Positions 48,284-59,400 of a DNA stretch of 64,000 bases are shown here, piece after piece. Source of the DNA: Glossina fuscipes (Eukaryota; Arthropoda; Insecta; Diptera; Glossinidae); assembly GCF_014805625.2 (NCBI RefSeq), contig NW_023998470.1, positions 296,887 to 360,886 of the forward strand, given 5' to 3'. The notes beneath the pieces are model-generated. The model saw only the letters and a program-made list of their open reading frames with translations. It made no database searches and was not told where the DNA came from. The position numbers and the translations under genes were made by a program. Each line of letters starts with the position of its first letter. Position 1 is the first letter of the stretch.

Positions 48284-48637
48284 TTCAAAGCAGGCATTAG
48301 CAAACTGCGGCCCGCGATGCGATCGAATCCGTCCCGGTACCTTTAAAATTTCAAATAATTTAACTTGCTCGCACACAACAACAGTGTTGCAAATGGATTA
48401 TATCTACCTTTACAGTTGGCTTAGTTGTGCAGCTGACAAATATGAAACGCGTTTAAATGTTTTTTTTTTTCTTTTTTATATCTGCCAGACCATAAAATGA
48501 GCGATTTAAAAAGAAGAATAATTGATTCATTTCTTGTCGTATTTTTAATAATAGCTGAGTCTTGTGGTCGCTCTCGCCCTAATATGTAAATGAAAACTGA
48601 CCCGCAGATGCAAAATTGTGCCCGTCCCTGCTTTGAA
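48284..48637. mobile_element. Candidate hAT-like MITE, about 354 bp
   Basis: Bounded by an 11-bp inverted repeat TTCAAAGCAGG (48284-48294) and CCTGCTTTGAA (48627-48637). The left end continues into AAACTGCGGCCCGC, and the right end read inwards gives GACGGGCAC ... CTGCGGGTC; ends of this CAG...GCGGCCCGC look are typical of hAT elements. No transposase is inside. No convincing 8-bp target duplication was found, so this stays a candidate. Confidence 0.4.
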
Positions 48638-49479
48638 GCATAAATATTTACAACTTTATTAATAGCATTCTTTTTCCGTATCCATTTGTTAATCAAGAAT
48701 CATTTATAGAGTATCCAGTCACGAGGATCAAAAATATATGTCAAACATCCAATAAAGATTGAATATATTCTTGATCCGTTTTTCGATCAATGCCAAGAGG
48801 CACGGTAAGGGCAATCCGAGTTCATCATCATTTCAAACTTTTGAACAAAAAAAATACTTTTCTAATAACGTAAATATTACACTGCCGTAAAAAAAAAACC
48901 CTAAAATATATATACAAATATAATGAAACGTGCAATACAAAATATTATATAAAAATAAATTACTTAATACATAATTATACGAAATAATGGTAAATACACA
49001 TCAAATATCCTTTCCCACGTGCATATTTTTATACAATAAAATGAAATTTGAATAAGGAAAAAATGAAAAATACAATATTTTGTAATTATTTGCTCTAATA
49101 GACACGATCGATAGCATGAATATAACTAATGCTTATAAATTTGTGCATCGGTAACGGCTGCCGATCTCAATCTGATGGGAACTTAGATGATGTCTGTTCA
49201 AGATTTTTCCCAAGACAAATGAATATAACAGAGAGAGAGAGATGATCGGGAACTATCTGCCAGAGCACTGTTTTTTTCTTCTTCTGATATATGATGAACT
49301 AATTCGGTGGGCAAATGAAAAAGGGAACACAGGTAGAAACGCAGCGTCTAAAAGTCGGTTTACGTTTAATTAAGTTTAATTTAAATGGAACACGTGAAAA
49401 CACTACACACCTATAGCTGTTCATATAATGACTTTTCGAAATAAGTAGTTACATAGCAACTGATCGAAAAAATGGTACG

Positions 49480-49720
49480 ATCCGAACCATTTTCGAAAGC
49501 ATTCGTTCTTGGAGCAACACACGTCAGTGTACCACCTTTCACCGGAATATCCTCAAAATGCTGATCTGTAGATTGAATACAAGAAAACAAGACGGACAGA
49601 CAAACTTAGATCGAATCGAATAATGATCCTGAATGGATTTGGGGGTCTATCTCGAATCTATCTGGATGTTGCTCATATCCATATAATCTTGAGGTATTCT
49701 TGTATCGCAAGTGATGTGGG
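49480..49720. repeat. Degenerate dispersed repeat, family 2
   Basis: Shares CGAACCATTTT, AAAGC.TTCGT.CTTGGA with 47545-47700, followed by GACGGACAGAC. It looks like a more complete but diverged copy. Confidence 0.5.
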
Positions 49721-50425
49721 ATATAAAATTCGAATTAGTTTACGCCTGCCTTCAAAAAAAAAGTTACTCACGTTTTATCAAACGAAGAGATGTGAGATGT
49801 TTACATACTAAATAAGAGAAATCAATACGTCTCTTGTTCCTTTAACCCATGGAATCAACTATGGAAAATGGCTTCCTTTACTCACGCACACCTGTCTTCG
49901 AAGAGAATGGGAAGAGATTTTCTTCTTTTTTTTTTTCGTAAGTGGAACAGGGGTCTACGATTTTAAAAATTAGTAACGGTCATAATAAGTTCCAACGGTT
50001 TTTTCGCGGATAAGATCATAGCGTACGCTGTTTTCTTTGTGTATAATAAATAATTTGGCTTTTAAGTAAAAAAAAGGAATCGTGTAAGAAAGAAGCGATG
50101 TTTTAGCAGAAATCGTAGTTTTTAATTTGACCCCTTTTAATCGGCAAGAACGTATATAGAAATTTACAGTTGCTAAGAAAATTTGAAAATTTAGCAACAA
50201 ATGCATCAAATGCCCCCGCAATTACTAAATTTATTCAGAATAAAGAGTGTACCAAAGTGAAATGTGAAATACTTCGTTGGGAATGCCAGTCTACCGAACA
50301 CTAAACTAAAACTGGCTAGAGCAGAAAGGCATGCGTTAACATGGGTATCATTTCCTTATATGGCACAAATATTGGGGAGATCGTGTAAATACTCTGGATC
50401 AGTTAGCTCTTCTGATAGTGAGTGC

Positions 50426-50447
50426 ACATACACACACACACACACAC

Positions 50448-50480
<33 letters not shown>
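50426..50480. repeat. Compound (CA)n-(TA)n microsatellite
   Basis: Perfect ACAC run followed by interrupted TATA runs. Confidence 0.85.
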
Positions 50481-50484
<4 letters not shown>

Positions 50485-50519
50485 CTTCTTTTCTTAAAAC
50501 TTACTCTTTATCCTTCTTG

Positions 50520-50525
50520 TTTATT
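50520..50525 (-). promoter_or_regulatory. Candidate poly(A) signal of the CRAL-TRIO gene
   Basis: TTTATT on the plus strand, so AATAAA on the minus strand, 100 bases after the CRAL-TRIO stop. Confidence 0.45.
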
Positions 50526-50624
50526 ATATCTTCGCGACTTAACTTTTTATTAATACTTTTTTACAGTTTGATCCCCCCTTTGTAAACTTTGTTCCGTGAA
50601 GCTTCAATTTTCCTCCTCATTTAG

Positions 50625-51765
50625 TTAATTTTTTAATATACTTTTATATTTTTCATCCTCTTGATAGAATTTGGAATTTGCTTCAACTAAACATTTCCAT
50701 TTAATTGTCAACTCTGTATAATCGGGACCATTTCCACCCAATTCTTTAGGTAAATTGGCGCATTTTATTGAACAACCATATTTCTGTACAAGAACACGAG
50801 AACGCATTTTCGATGTCATAAATACGCGGAATGTATTCAATACCAAATTAACATGAGTCGGTGAGTTCACAAATTCCAATTTTTTGGGTTGACATGGATA
50901 AGCTTGCCAGCTCTCAACGGATCTTTTAATTAATATAGGATTCAATTGCAAAGCATGACCTAATTGAACGCCATTCATATCAAAAATTGCCACAATACCG
51001 CGGGAGCAATTTTCCATTTCCATGTGCAATAATAAATCTAAAATCATTTTGCTTACTTTAAAGACATTGTTCTGCGTATGCAATTTTGGATCATGTGCCG
51101 CTGTTCGAACGACTACGACTTTACGTTGTTCATCGTCTACGCCGTCGATCGGTAAAAAAACACCCAGTTCAAGTAATTGTTGTACTTCGGGCAGAAATGG
51201 ATTACGTTGACAAAACCATTCGGGACGTTCGGCTCGCATTTGATAGAAACTAAATATAAAAAGAATAACAATGTTCACTCTTCGAATTGAATCCTTGCTA
51301 ATTTTACTCAATATTATTAAATTAAAAAAGGTAAAAATTAATTACACACTTAAATGATTAACATCTATGATCCAAATCTTAAGGCATGGTTTCAATGCTG
51401 GAGTACTTGAATTAAAATGTTTCGCAAACAAAAAAAAAAAAAAAAAACAAAAAGTAACGAAGAAATAACGAGTGCTATGCAAAAATTTCGGTTATAAAAC
51501 ACATTCACTTTGATCAAAATTGATAACAATAGTAATAAGATGATATGATTATGTTTTACCATTTGATCTTCTTTTTGGTACGTTCCAAGTCATATTTGCA
51601 ACTACGTAAAAAAAATGTTAAATTCTCATAATCCATGCGAGCATTGATGTTTGGATTATCCGCTAACCATTTTAAAAGCGATTGCATTTCTCTGGCTACT
51701 CTTGCCGGGTCACTTTCAAGGCAAGAGATTTTATTAGAATTTTGGAAAAACATTTTTACGCACAA
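50625..51765 (-). CDS. CRAL-TRIO (Sec14-like) lipid-binding protein, two exons, about 276 residues
   Basis: Exons in transcript order: 51765-51560 and 51249-50625; splicing gives [18 protein letters not shown]. The N-terminal helical CRAL-TRIO-N part ([20 protein letters not shown], then [17 protein letters not shown]) precedes the lipid-binding fold ([47 protein letters not shown]). Proteins of this fold carry small hydrophobic ligands such as tocopherol, retinal or phosphoinositides in the cytosol; flies have dozens, so the ligand cannot be named. The start could be the ATG at 51765 or the one 12 bases later (MFFQNS). A complete, intact gene. Confidence 0.88.
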
Positions 51766-52683
51766 TAAGGCTAATGACTAAAAATCGAGTTTGATTATAT
51801 TTTGTTGATCTCAGTTTATTATTGGCAATTCGTTTATTTTGTTATCTCCCTTATCGGCCGGCACTTTCATAAACTATCAAATCAACAATATAGTACGTCA
51901 ATCGCGAAGCTCTGTCAACGAATGACTAACGAGAAACAAAGGTTAAAGCACTGACTATATGCACATATTATGCTTTTCTTCTTATACATATACATACTAT
52001 ATATGCGTTCAGTTTGTTGTGTTGTTGATATTATGCAATATAAGTGCTGAGTGTCGCTTTTAAATTAATTTTCTGCTTGAACGCCGCTAGCGGTGTATAA
52101 CACATCATAATACGCAACTTTGGAAATATTTCTTAAGTTGTGAGCGCTCATAGATTTGTAATACAATATGATCAAGTTTAGGGTTTATTGATAATTGTTT
52201 AATTATCTTAGCTAATTATTATCTATTTACAACCGATATCGTTGAAATGAAATAATCTGGCTTCACATTAAGTAAACGAGAGGTTTTCGAAAGAGAAGGT
52301 GATGTGCGTGTGTGTGCGTTTGTATGGCTGCGAGAGTTCTTTTGATCGTGCATCGATTTGCGATTCCAAATAAAGCACAAATAAAGCGCATTTCTGATAG
52401 GAGTTTGTTGTTGTGTGGATCTTGTCATTTTTTGTGGAATACATGTGTTCTGATCAGTGATATAAATTATTGAACATGATAAAGTATCAATGTACGCATA
52501 ACCTTTCCCTGTATAAAATAACCATTTAGTCGTTTTTTAGGTTTAGTTGAGTTAGTTAGTGTATACAGACGCCAATCATGGAACGTTCAAAATTTCGACA
52601 TTTATTTATTTAGGGCTTCATACTTATTAATAAATTCAAATAACTAGAAAAAAAAAATAAAAAGTGCTTTGATTTAAATTTTA

Positions 52684-52845
52684 ATGGCATATCAGTGTAA
52701 GAACACAAGAAAGGAAAAGCTTTTATTTAGTGGCCGTCGACAGCTGCGAACTATAGACTCTACGGTGCGCATGGCTAGACGGCTTACAACTGTTGATAAA
52801 GTATGCATTTTTCTCATTATCGAATCAAAAATTTTTCCATCGTAA
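52684..52845 (+). CDS. Possible small ORF or first exon, 53 residues
   Basis: Starts MAYQCKNTRKEKLLFSGRR and continues RQLRTIDSTVRMARRLTTVDK up to a GTATGC that could be a donor (52801). Its G+C is higher than its surroundings and it is rich in Arg/Lys, unlike random AT-rich sequence. No downstream exon was found and no family recognised. A 114-codon frame at 52803-53147 overlaps it but looks like chance. Confidence 0.25.
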   Translation: MAYQCKNTRKEKLLFSGRRQLRTIDSTVRMARRLTTVDKVCIFLIIESKIFPS

Positions 52846-54701
52846 AAATGCTGACGAGTAACGCATTTAAATTACGATCAATTTTACTCGACATTGCGTG
52901 TAATAAAACCGGCTTCTATCGTTCTCTCTTTAGCACACATATAGGATATGCGTTTAATTATAGAATAAAGTCGTACTCAAATTGTAAGAGAAGAGAGAGT
53001 ACGTCAAAGAGGTTAAGTGAATATAAAAATAAAAATTTGCCAAATATTAGGTCATTGTTGAAATTTTTTCATTCATGCGATAATAATATAAAGAAAAACA
53101 ATATCGTACGTAATTTGCTGAGCGGAAAAAGTTATAATAAAATTTAGGGCAACATTAGGTAAATGGTTTTATAACGATTGGTTTTATCGCTTGTGAAAAT
53201 TGAGTGCAGTTTAATTAAATCAAGTGAAACGATGTCGGTTATTATATATCTTACGATTTTTTTTTCACTTATGACACTGAGAGAGAGAGAGAAACAAAAA
53301 CAGTATTTGGTTGCTTTCCATAGTCGTCTTCAAGTAGCAGTAAAAATTCTATTATTAAATATTGATCGATTGAGTGTAGTGCACTTGCAGAGATGATGAT
53401 AATTTTGATTTTTAAATCAATATATAAATTAAATATATACATATAAATTATTTATTAATATTATAAATTAAATATTAATTAAAATATTTATATAAATTCT
53501 ACTTTTCCTTAACGTGCAAATGAAACGCAAACTGTTATAACTGTAGCGTAAATATTGTTAATCCGAAAATAGATAATACAGATCGAACTGTAAGGTGCAT
53601 TATCTTGAAGATATAACAGGAAAAGTTAACTAAGTTTATCGATATTTCAGAGATTTTAAGATACCCTATGTACTCAACGTTGCTTACAATTATCGTCTAA
53701 TTTCTTCTGAATCATTTTCACATTAATAATTAAGTTTGTGTGTATTTGTAAAAATATCAATCAATTTTGAATAATTCTTCTCTTTTCAATTTATATATTT
53801 ATTTACTTACACATGAAACTCAACTAAAATAAACTAACAGTCCAATTCAATAGACTTCTTATATTAATTATGTAATTAATATAAGCCAGAAAATCAAATT
53901 CGATCGGGACCAAATTTTTTATACCCACCATTCTAGAAAAGACAAAAGAAGTAGAAGATCAAAATTTTCATACTCTATGAGTGGGCGCAACTGATTTTTT
54001 CTATTTTCAAAATAAACGTTTTTGCCATATACGCTTAGGTTAGTTCCAATTTCTTTGGTATATTTTTAGGCGATATTTTCAATTTCGTTAATGGGAGTAC
54101 GTTTACCACCAATATTACAAAGTTGCGCATATGGACAGATGGACAGACGAACAGGAAGACATGTTTAGGTGCAATATAAATTTGAAGTTATCCGAGAATT
54201 TGCATAATTTACGGGGTTTTTGAAGCTCGTTTCTTTGCATTTTATAGGCATTGAAAAAATAATTAAATTTTGATACAAGTCTTTACAATAGGGGCGTTAT
54301 CCGGTGAGTCTATTGGTTTCCTATAGATTTCATTACGAATAAGGGGCCCCAGTTCGTACACGCTGGTCTTTTGAGCATCGCACGGCCTATCTTTCTAGTT
54401 TACAATTCCAGTAAGTTGACTATTGTAGATTTCCGGAGTCTCTGCAGGTATTAGGTTACTGCAATGACTACGGTTACATACATGACCACCTAGCCTTATA
54501 CAGAATTGATGCTTTTCAATATTTTTCATGGATATCACACACTCCCCGTCCACAGTATAATTAAAACTTGACGTAATATCGAAGGGTTCGTGGTCTAATT
54601 AAAGGTGTTGCGGTAAACAAATTCCTCATTTTTATAATCTTCACGTTTATGCTCACTATTGAACACTTCGATCCGTGCACAGGATACAATGTGGTAGGTA
54701 A

Positions 54702-55540
54702 CTAAACCTTTGCTTTCTTTTTAGGCAGTCCACCGTCGAAATGCATGAACGATAATTGCTGATCTTTGCGAAAATGTAAGGGAAAGTTGTCGAACTTTTT
54801 AACTTTGACTATGTGTGGTGTGGAAGCTCTAGATAATATATCTGGATACGGTTTTCCGCATCTCGCCATTAACCATATAGTGTGTAAGAACAAAACGTTC
54901 TCCCATATACGTGACCACTCTACCAAAACACGACTGCTCTTACTGTCATAAAACAAGGTAAACGCACTTAGAGCAAAAAAGTTTTCCTGTCAGGTTTATG
55001 TTCAAATTGTTTAATCACATGGTCTATCCAGTTTTTGCAACGATGTAATGGAGTAAAAGGTAAAAATGAAAACTTTTTTTCCAAGTACGCAGGAATTATA
55101 CGTCGCCTTCGTGGAATATATCCCAATTACTTTCTTTTCATAGATTGTGGAGGCGCCCTCTGCTCCACGATAGCTGTCACAAAATTCTTTAAAGTGGTTC
55201 TCAAAGTACCCTGTATACAATGGTATCCATACAGTCCTACACGTACGAATAAAAGTTGATCCTTTTTCTTATTAAGCAAAAGCAAATCAGCCGTGTAACA
55301 TAGCACAACCATTCCACCTACGTTATAAGCTATAGATAGTCTTCAAATCTATCTTCTACTGACTCATCAAGTGGATTAAGGAATATGATCTTGCAACCAT
55401 TAGAAAATTCATAGATCAACTTTATCTTCTCGTCGAGCTTTACTAAAGCTATTGCGTAATCCTCTTTTTTATGAGTAAGCTTTCGAACTGCACTCGTTAC
55501 CGTGCGCCATCTTTAACTTGATCTTCGCTGTGACGCGTCC
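54702..55540 (-). pseudogene. Unidentified degenerate coding remnant
   Basis: The minus strand holds several broken protein-like pieces in different frames. Near 55500-55330: THKKEDYAIALVKLDEKIKL, then FLNPLDESVEDRFED. Near 55250-55020: Tyr/Cys-rich pieces. At 54956-54702: RIWENVLFLHTIWLMARCGK, ending LPKKKAKV. Codon-like composition and length suggest an old gene or transposon protein, but stops separate the parts and I could not name the family. Confidence 0.3.
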
Positions 55541-55779
55541 ATTTTGATTTTCCTTTTTCACGCCTACGAGTGAATTCAATTGCATTTCTCTTATCAGACT
55601 GAAAGATGGAGAGAGAGACAACGGTAGAGAGAAGGAGAAAAGAGACAATGAAAAAAGAGTTTAGAAAAGCCTCAAACTGTGTGGAGATAAGGATCTAACA
55701 TCGGGGCACAGTTATTGCATAAAAAATGCAAATATTTTTTATAAATTTTGGCGGGGCAAAATTTATAGCTGGTTTTATC

Positions 55780-56077
55780 GCTCGTTTTCCTTTGAACCAT
55801 TTTTTTCAGATAAGTGTTTGTTCGGGGAAAAATCTAATAGCGTGGCTCCTCGGGACAAACCTAAATTTCGCAAAATATCTCAAAAATTGGGACCCGTGCG
55901 TTCAGCAAAAAATTAAATGAACAGACATCAGGCGGGCCGACAAGTTTAGAGCGCTTCTGCAAACGGCTCTGGGTCGATCGGTATAACTAAGGGTGGGTAT
56001 ATCTCAATTCCTTGTGGGTGTGGCATAGGTTCGCACAAGCGGTATAATATACCCTGTACTAAAGGTGGTGTAGGATA
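55780..56077. repeat. Dispersed repeat, family 2, longest copy
   Basis: Contains TGAACCATTTTTTTCAG, AAAATATCTCAAAAATTGG, an ACAGACATC block, and a tail with AAGGGTGGGTATATCTCAA and AATATACCCTGTAC followed by GTGTAGGATATA. The tail matches 36785-36872 and the body matches 47545 and 49480. Long enough to serve as the family reference in this window. Confidence 0.55.
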
Positions 56078-56492
56078 TAAACAAGTGTTAACATAGTAAA
56101 GAATTTATCTCTTTAATGCATGATATATTTTTTTTTTTTTTTTTTTGCTTTTTATGTCCAATCATATTTTATCTCTGTGTCATTCCGTTTTTGTTTTCAG
56201 TCAAAGTTAGCAACACTTTTTTCTTTACTTTCAACAATCAATTCAACAATCTACTTTGTTGTTGTGTTTTATATACATTTTTTGCTAATAATTACTACTG
56301 TTTATTATTTATTATCTGGAGATATGAGCACAAATTTATTGGCTTGATTTGTCGATATACAAAACACTACAAAAAAAATTGAATTTCACTCCTAACGTTA
56401 CTTGATATATAGGTCTTATCATTACAGGCCTGATCCATTCTTCTTTTATGCACCAATAAATAAAAAAAAAGAATTGAATTCCAATACAACTA

Positions 56493-59400
56493 ATGGACGA
56501 AGGTAATGATCTCGATGTTAAACCCACAAATCTTCAGTGCAATGTTTGTGGTGAAAGGGAATTTTATACGAAAGGTGGCTATTATTTTTGTCTAGAGTGT
56601 GGGACGAAAACAGAAGAGGCGAGACTTGTTGAGCGGGAACGCGATGAAGGTCAAGATGATATCAAACACGTTAGAAAGCAAAAAGTGCATACTCTTAAAA
56701 CGGATAAAGGTAAGCCAACTTAACAGTAACTTTATGAAAAATGCAAAATGTATTAAAATTTTCTTAACATTCTTGCTTGCATTTTTAAAAAAACTTATTA
56801 CGAAAAATCATCTAACATCATCAACATATCGTACATTTCGTAACGAAACCTATTTATGGGGAGAAAAGTCCAATGTGTACCTTACAACCTGTAATCTCCA
56901 AACAAACAGATTTATTTAGAGAAGCTTCAAAAATTGATGTTCTAAGATTGAGTTTCTACAGAAGTCGAGAGGCCTATGCTTCCATAAAACCAATATTTAA
57001 AACAAAAGAAGATTCATGTGCATACATTTTAAGGTTTTCTTCTTATTGGAAATTAAAAAAAAGAAACATTCCTTTGATGATAAGAAAGAAATTTCCGTAG
57101 AATTCAATTATCACATAGTCCTACTTGATATCGCAGTTTGATTCAAGATACTGAAAGCGTAATACATTGGTGCTTCCGGTCAAGCATCTTCTCAGCGTTG
57201 CGAATCGGTTCGCAAATCCAATTTCCAAAAAGCAAATTTATGTAAAATGAACTTTGCGAAACTTGTATCAACGCTTATGTCGAAATCTGAGGAAAATTTG
57301 TAAAATATCTCTGCCTTTTTGAAATTTACAATTATGGTAAATATTTTCAGTTGATCTTTCGGGCTAAAAATTTCTTGTATTAGTAGAGTGCTTCAATATT
57401 CTTCTTTGGTTTAGTGGAGAACAACTTTGATTATGAACAATTCATTCACATATTTCAACGTAATCAACGCCAAAGTCAATTCATTATAATTCAGTTACAT
57501 TTTTTTCTTTTTGTATTTAGAACATTTTTACTGTAGTTAGAAAACATGTATTTTATGGGGTCCTTGGAAAATAGTTTTATATAGTAATAGGAAAGGAGAG
57601 AAAAGAAAGCAAATTGGAACTGCAGAAAGTGTACAATTTTTCAATTTTCTTCCTAATTAAGAATTCTTAAGATTTTTTAAAGCAATTTTGCTTTTAGCTG
57701 ATATATCTTAAGCCTGCGAAGCATACTACCAAGCTGTTTAATTGTTCAAATTCGTATGTTCCTCGTATAGCTTAATGCTCGTATTAATTTATCTTAATTA
57801 GACGTATTAAAATTTTCTTTTAGTTCATTTAACATCGTGGGAATGTTATAATTATATACTACGTGGCTTGGTTGACGATTTATTATCTTATGGAGTCAAA
57901 GAGGAATTAAAACTTATGTGCCTACAAATTTGGGCCGCTTACCTTAGACACATGCAAGTAGCGTTCTTCAGTAAAGACTCAGCTGAGTTACCTAAATTAA
58001 GTGTGCGTTACTTAAAGAGGTAATATTTCTAAAATTTTAAATCAATTCGTTCTCTTTTATTAAAGTAATAATATCAATTTAAGCGATGCTGAGACTATTT
58101 ACAATCATCGACGTGCCAAGAAACGAAAACGTAAAACATCTGGCTCGAGCGTTGACACACACAATAGCAGCAATCAATCCAGCAACAGAGAATGGCGCAA
58201 AGCTAAAGTAAGTCTTGAGAGAGATAAGATGAAGTATGCTGTTTATAGTTGATTTTGAAATATGTTCAGGAAAACAAAAACACTTAAGTTATTATTTTAA
58301 AAAATTTATATTTTTCACTTTCTTAAATCTTAGAAAATTCTATCTTGATTATCATCAGGTGCTCCATTTTGGTTATTCTGTTGTATTGCATTTGATATTC
58401 TAGACAATAAAAAGTCTAATAAGAACAGTATTCCAAGTGTACGAGGTTCACGACCATTTTCAAAAGCAGTTAGAGTCTCTTCGAGAAGGCCTTATTAATG
58501 ATATATCAATATTTGTTTATAACGGTTTATTACTTTTTTTTTTTTTTTTTTTGTCATATTATACCTTCTTGCTCTTCCGGCTGCAAATCCACATCAAAAC
58601 CGCTCGGTCTTATAAAGCTAGCCGCATTTGTGTAGCAAACAAAACAAGCAAAAACCAGTGCGATCAGAGTTAACAAGACGATGATGCGCATCTTTATTTG
58701 GAAAAGTAATTCAACTTTGTTTGAAATGATTTTTTACCGATCTAATGTGTAATTATTCCTTAAGAGCTTTTTTATACCGTAGACTTTTATCAGTAGTAAA
58801 CTAATTAGCATATTTAATTAAGTGTCTTTTTGTCAATAATTAAAGAATCAATATATCGATAATAACTAAATAACTTAAGAATTGTGACCATCGGCATAGA
58901 ATAGATGTCTATCTTGTTTGTTATTCCGTAAGTAGTACTAAGATATATGTAAAATTTATATACTTGACCAAGGAGGGATTCCCGGTAAATTTGTTCTGAC
59001 AGTCGCAACAAAAAGCTGAGCCCATTTCCTCTTTCAGAAAGAGCGTAAATTAAATGAAAAAATGCTATCTGCTTTCGAATTGTGTGGTTCAAGCCTGTTT
59101 GCTTATTACGAAATCGAAAAATAAATTCATTCTATTTTCATACTTATTCAGTTTTTGCTTGATAAGTATTAAAAATTCGTCGCAACCAGCAAAAATAATT
59201 ATAGAAAATTTTCCAACTCAAATATATGCAACAACAATTCATAATTAATTAAACAACTATATATTTCTCTATTTTTACTTAGCGCAAATTAGATGATTCT
59301 ATATATTCCGATAGCACTGCTGCTACCACTACAATCAGTAATTCGTCTTCATCGGCTTCTACTTCTATGCAACCAATACGATTAAACTATAATAACAGAG

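Larger units (their letters stand above)
45379..50519. other. 5 kb gene-poor, repeat-filled interval
   Basis: AT-rich, without a supported gene. It contains dispersed-repeat relics (46655-46900, 47545-47700, 49480-49720), a hAT-like MITE candidate (48284-48637) and a compound (CA)n(TA)n microsatellite (50426-50480). Short frames lack domains. Confidence 0.6.
51766..56492. other. 4.7 kb interval between CRAL-TRIO and TAF1B
   Basis: AT-rich, with promoter DNA for both flanking divergent genes, microsatellites, dispersed-repeat relics (54110-54260, 55780-56077), a small frame at 52684-52845, and minus-strand coding remnants (54702-55540). None amounts to a confirmed gene. Confidence 0.55.

Noticed and set aside
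52803..53147. 114-residue plus-strand frame
   Set aside because: Low-complexity Lys/Asn/Ser composition expected from AT-rich DNA; no splice context or family.
56599..57100. Reading frames inside TAF1B intron 1
   Set aside because: They overlap a well-supported exon/intron structure and show no recognisable domain.
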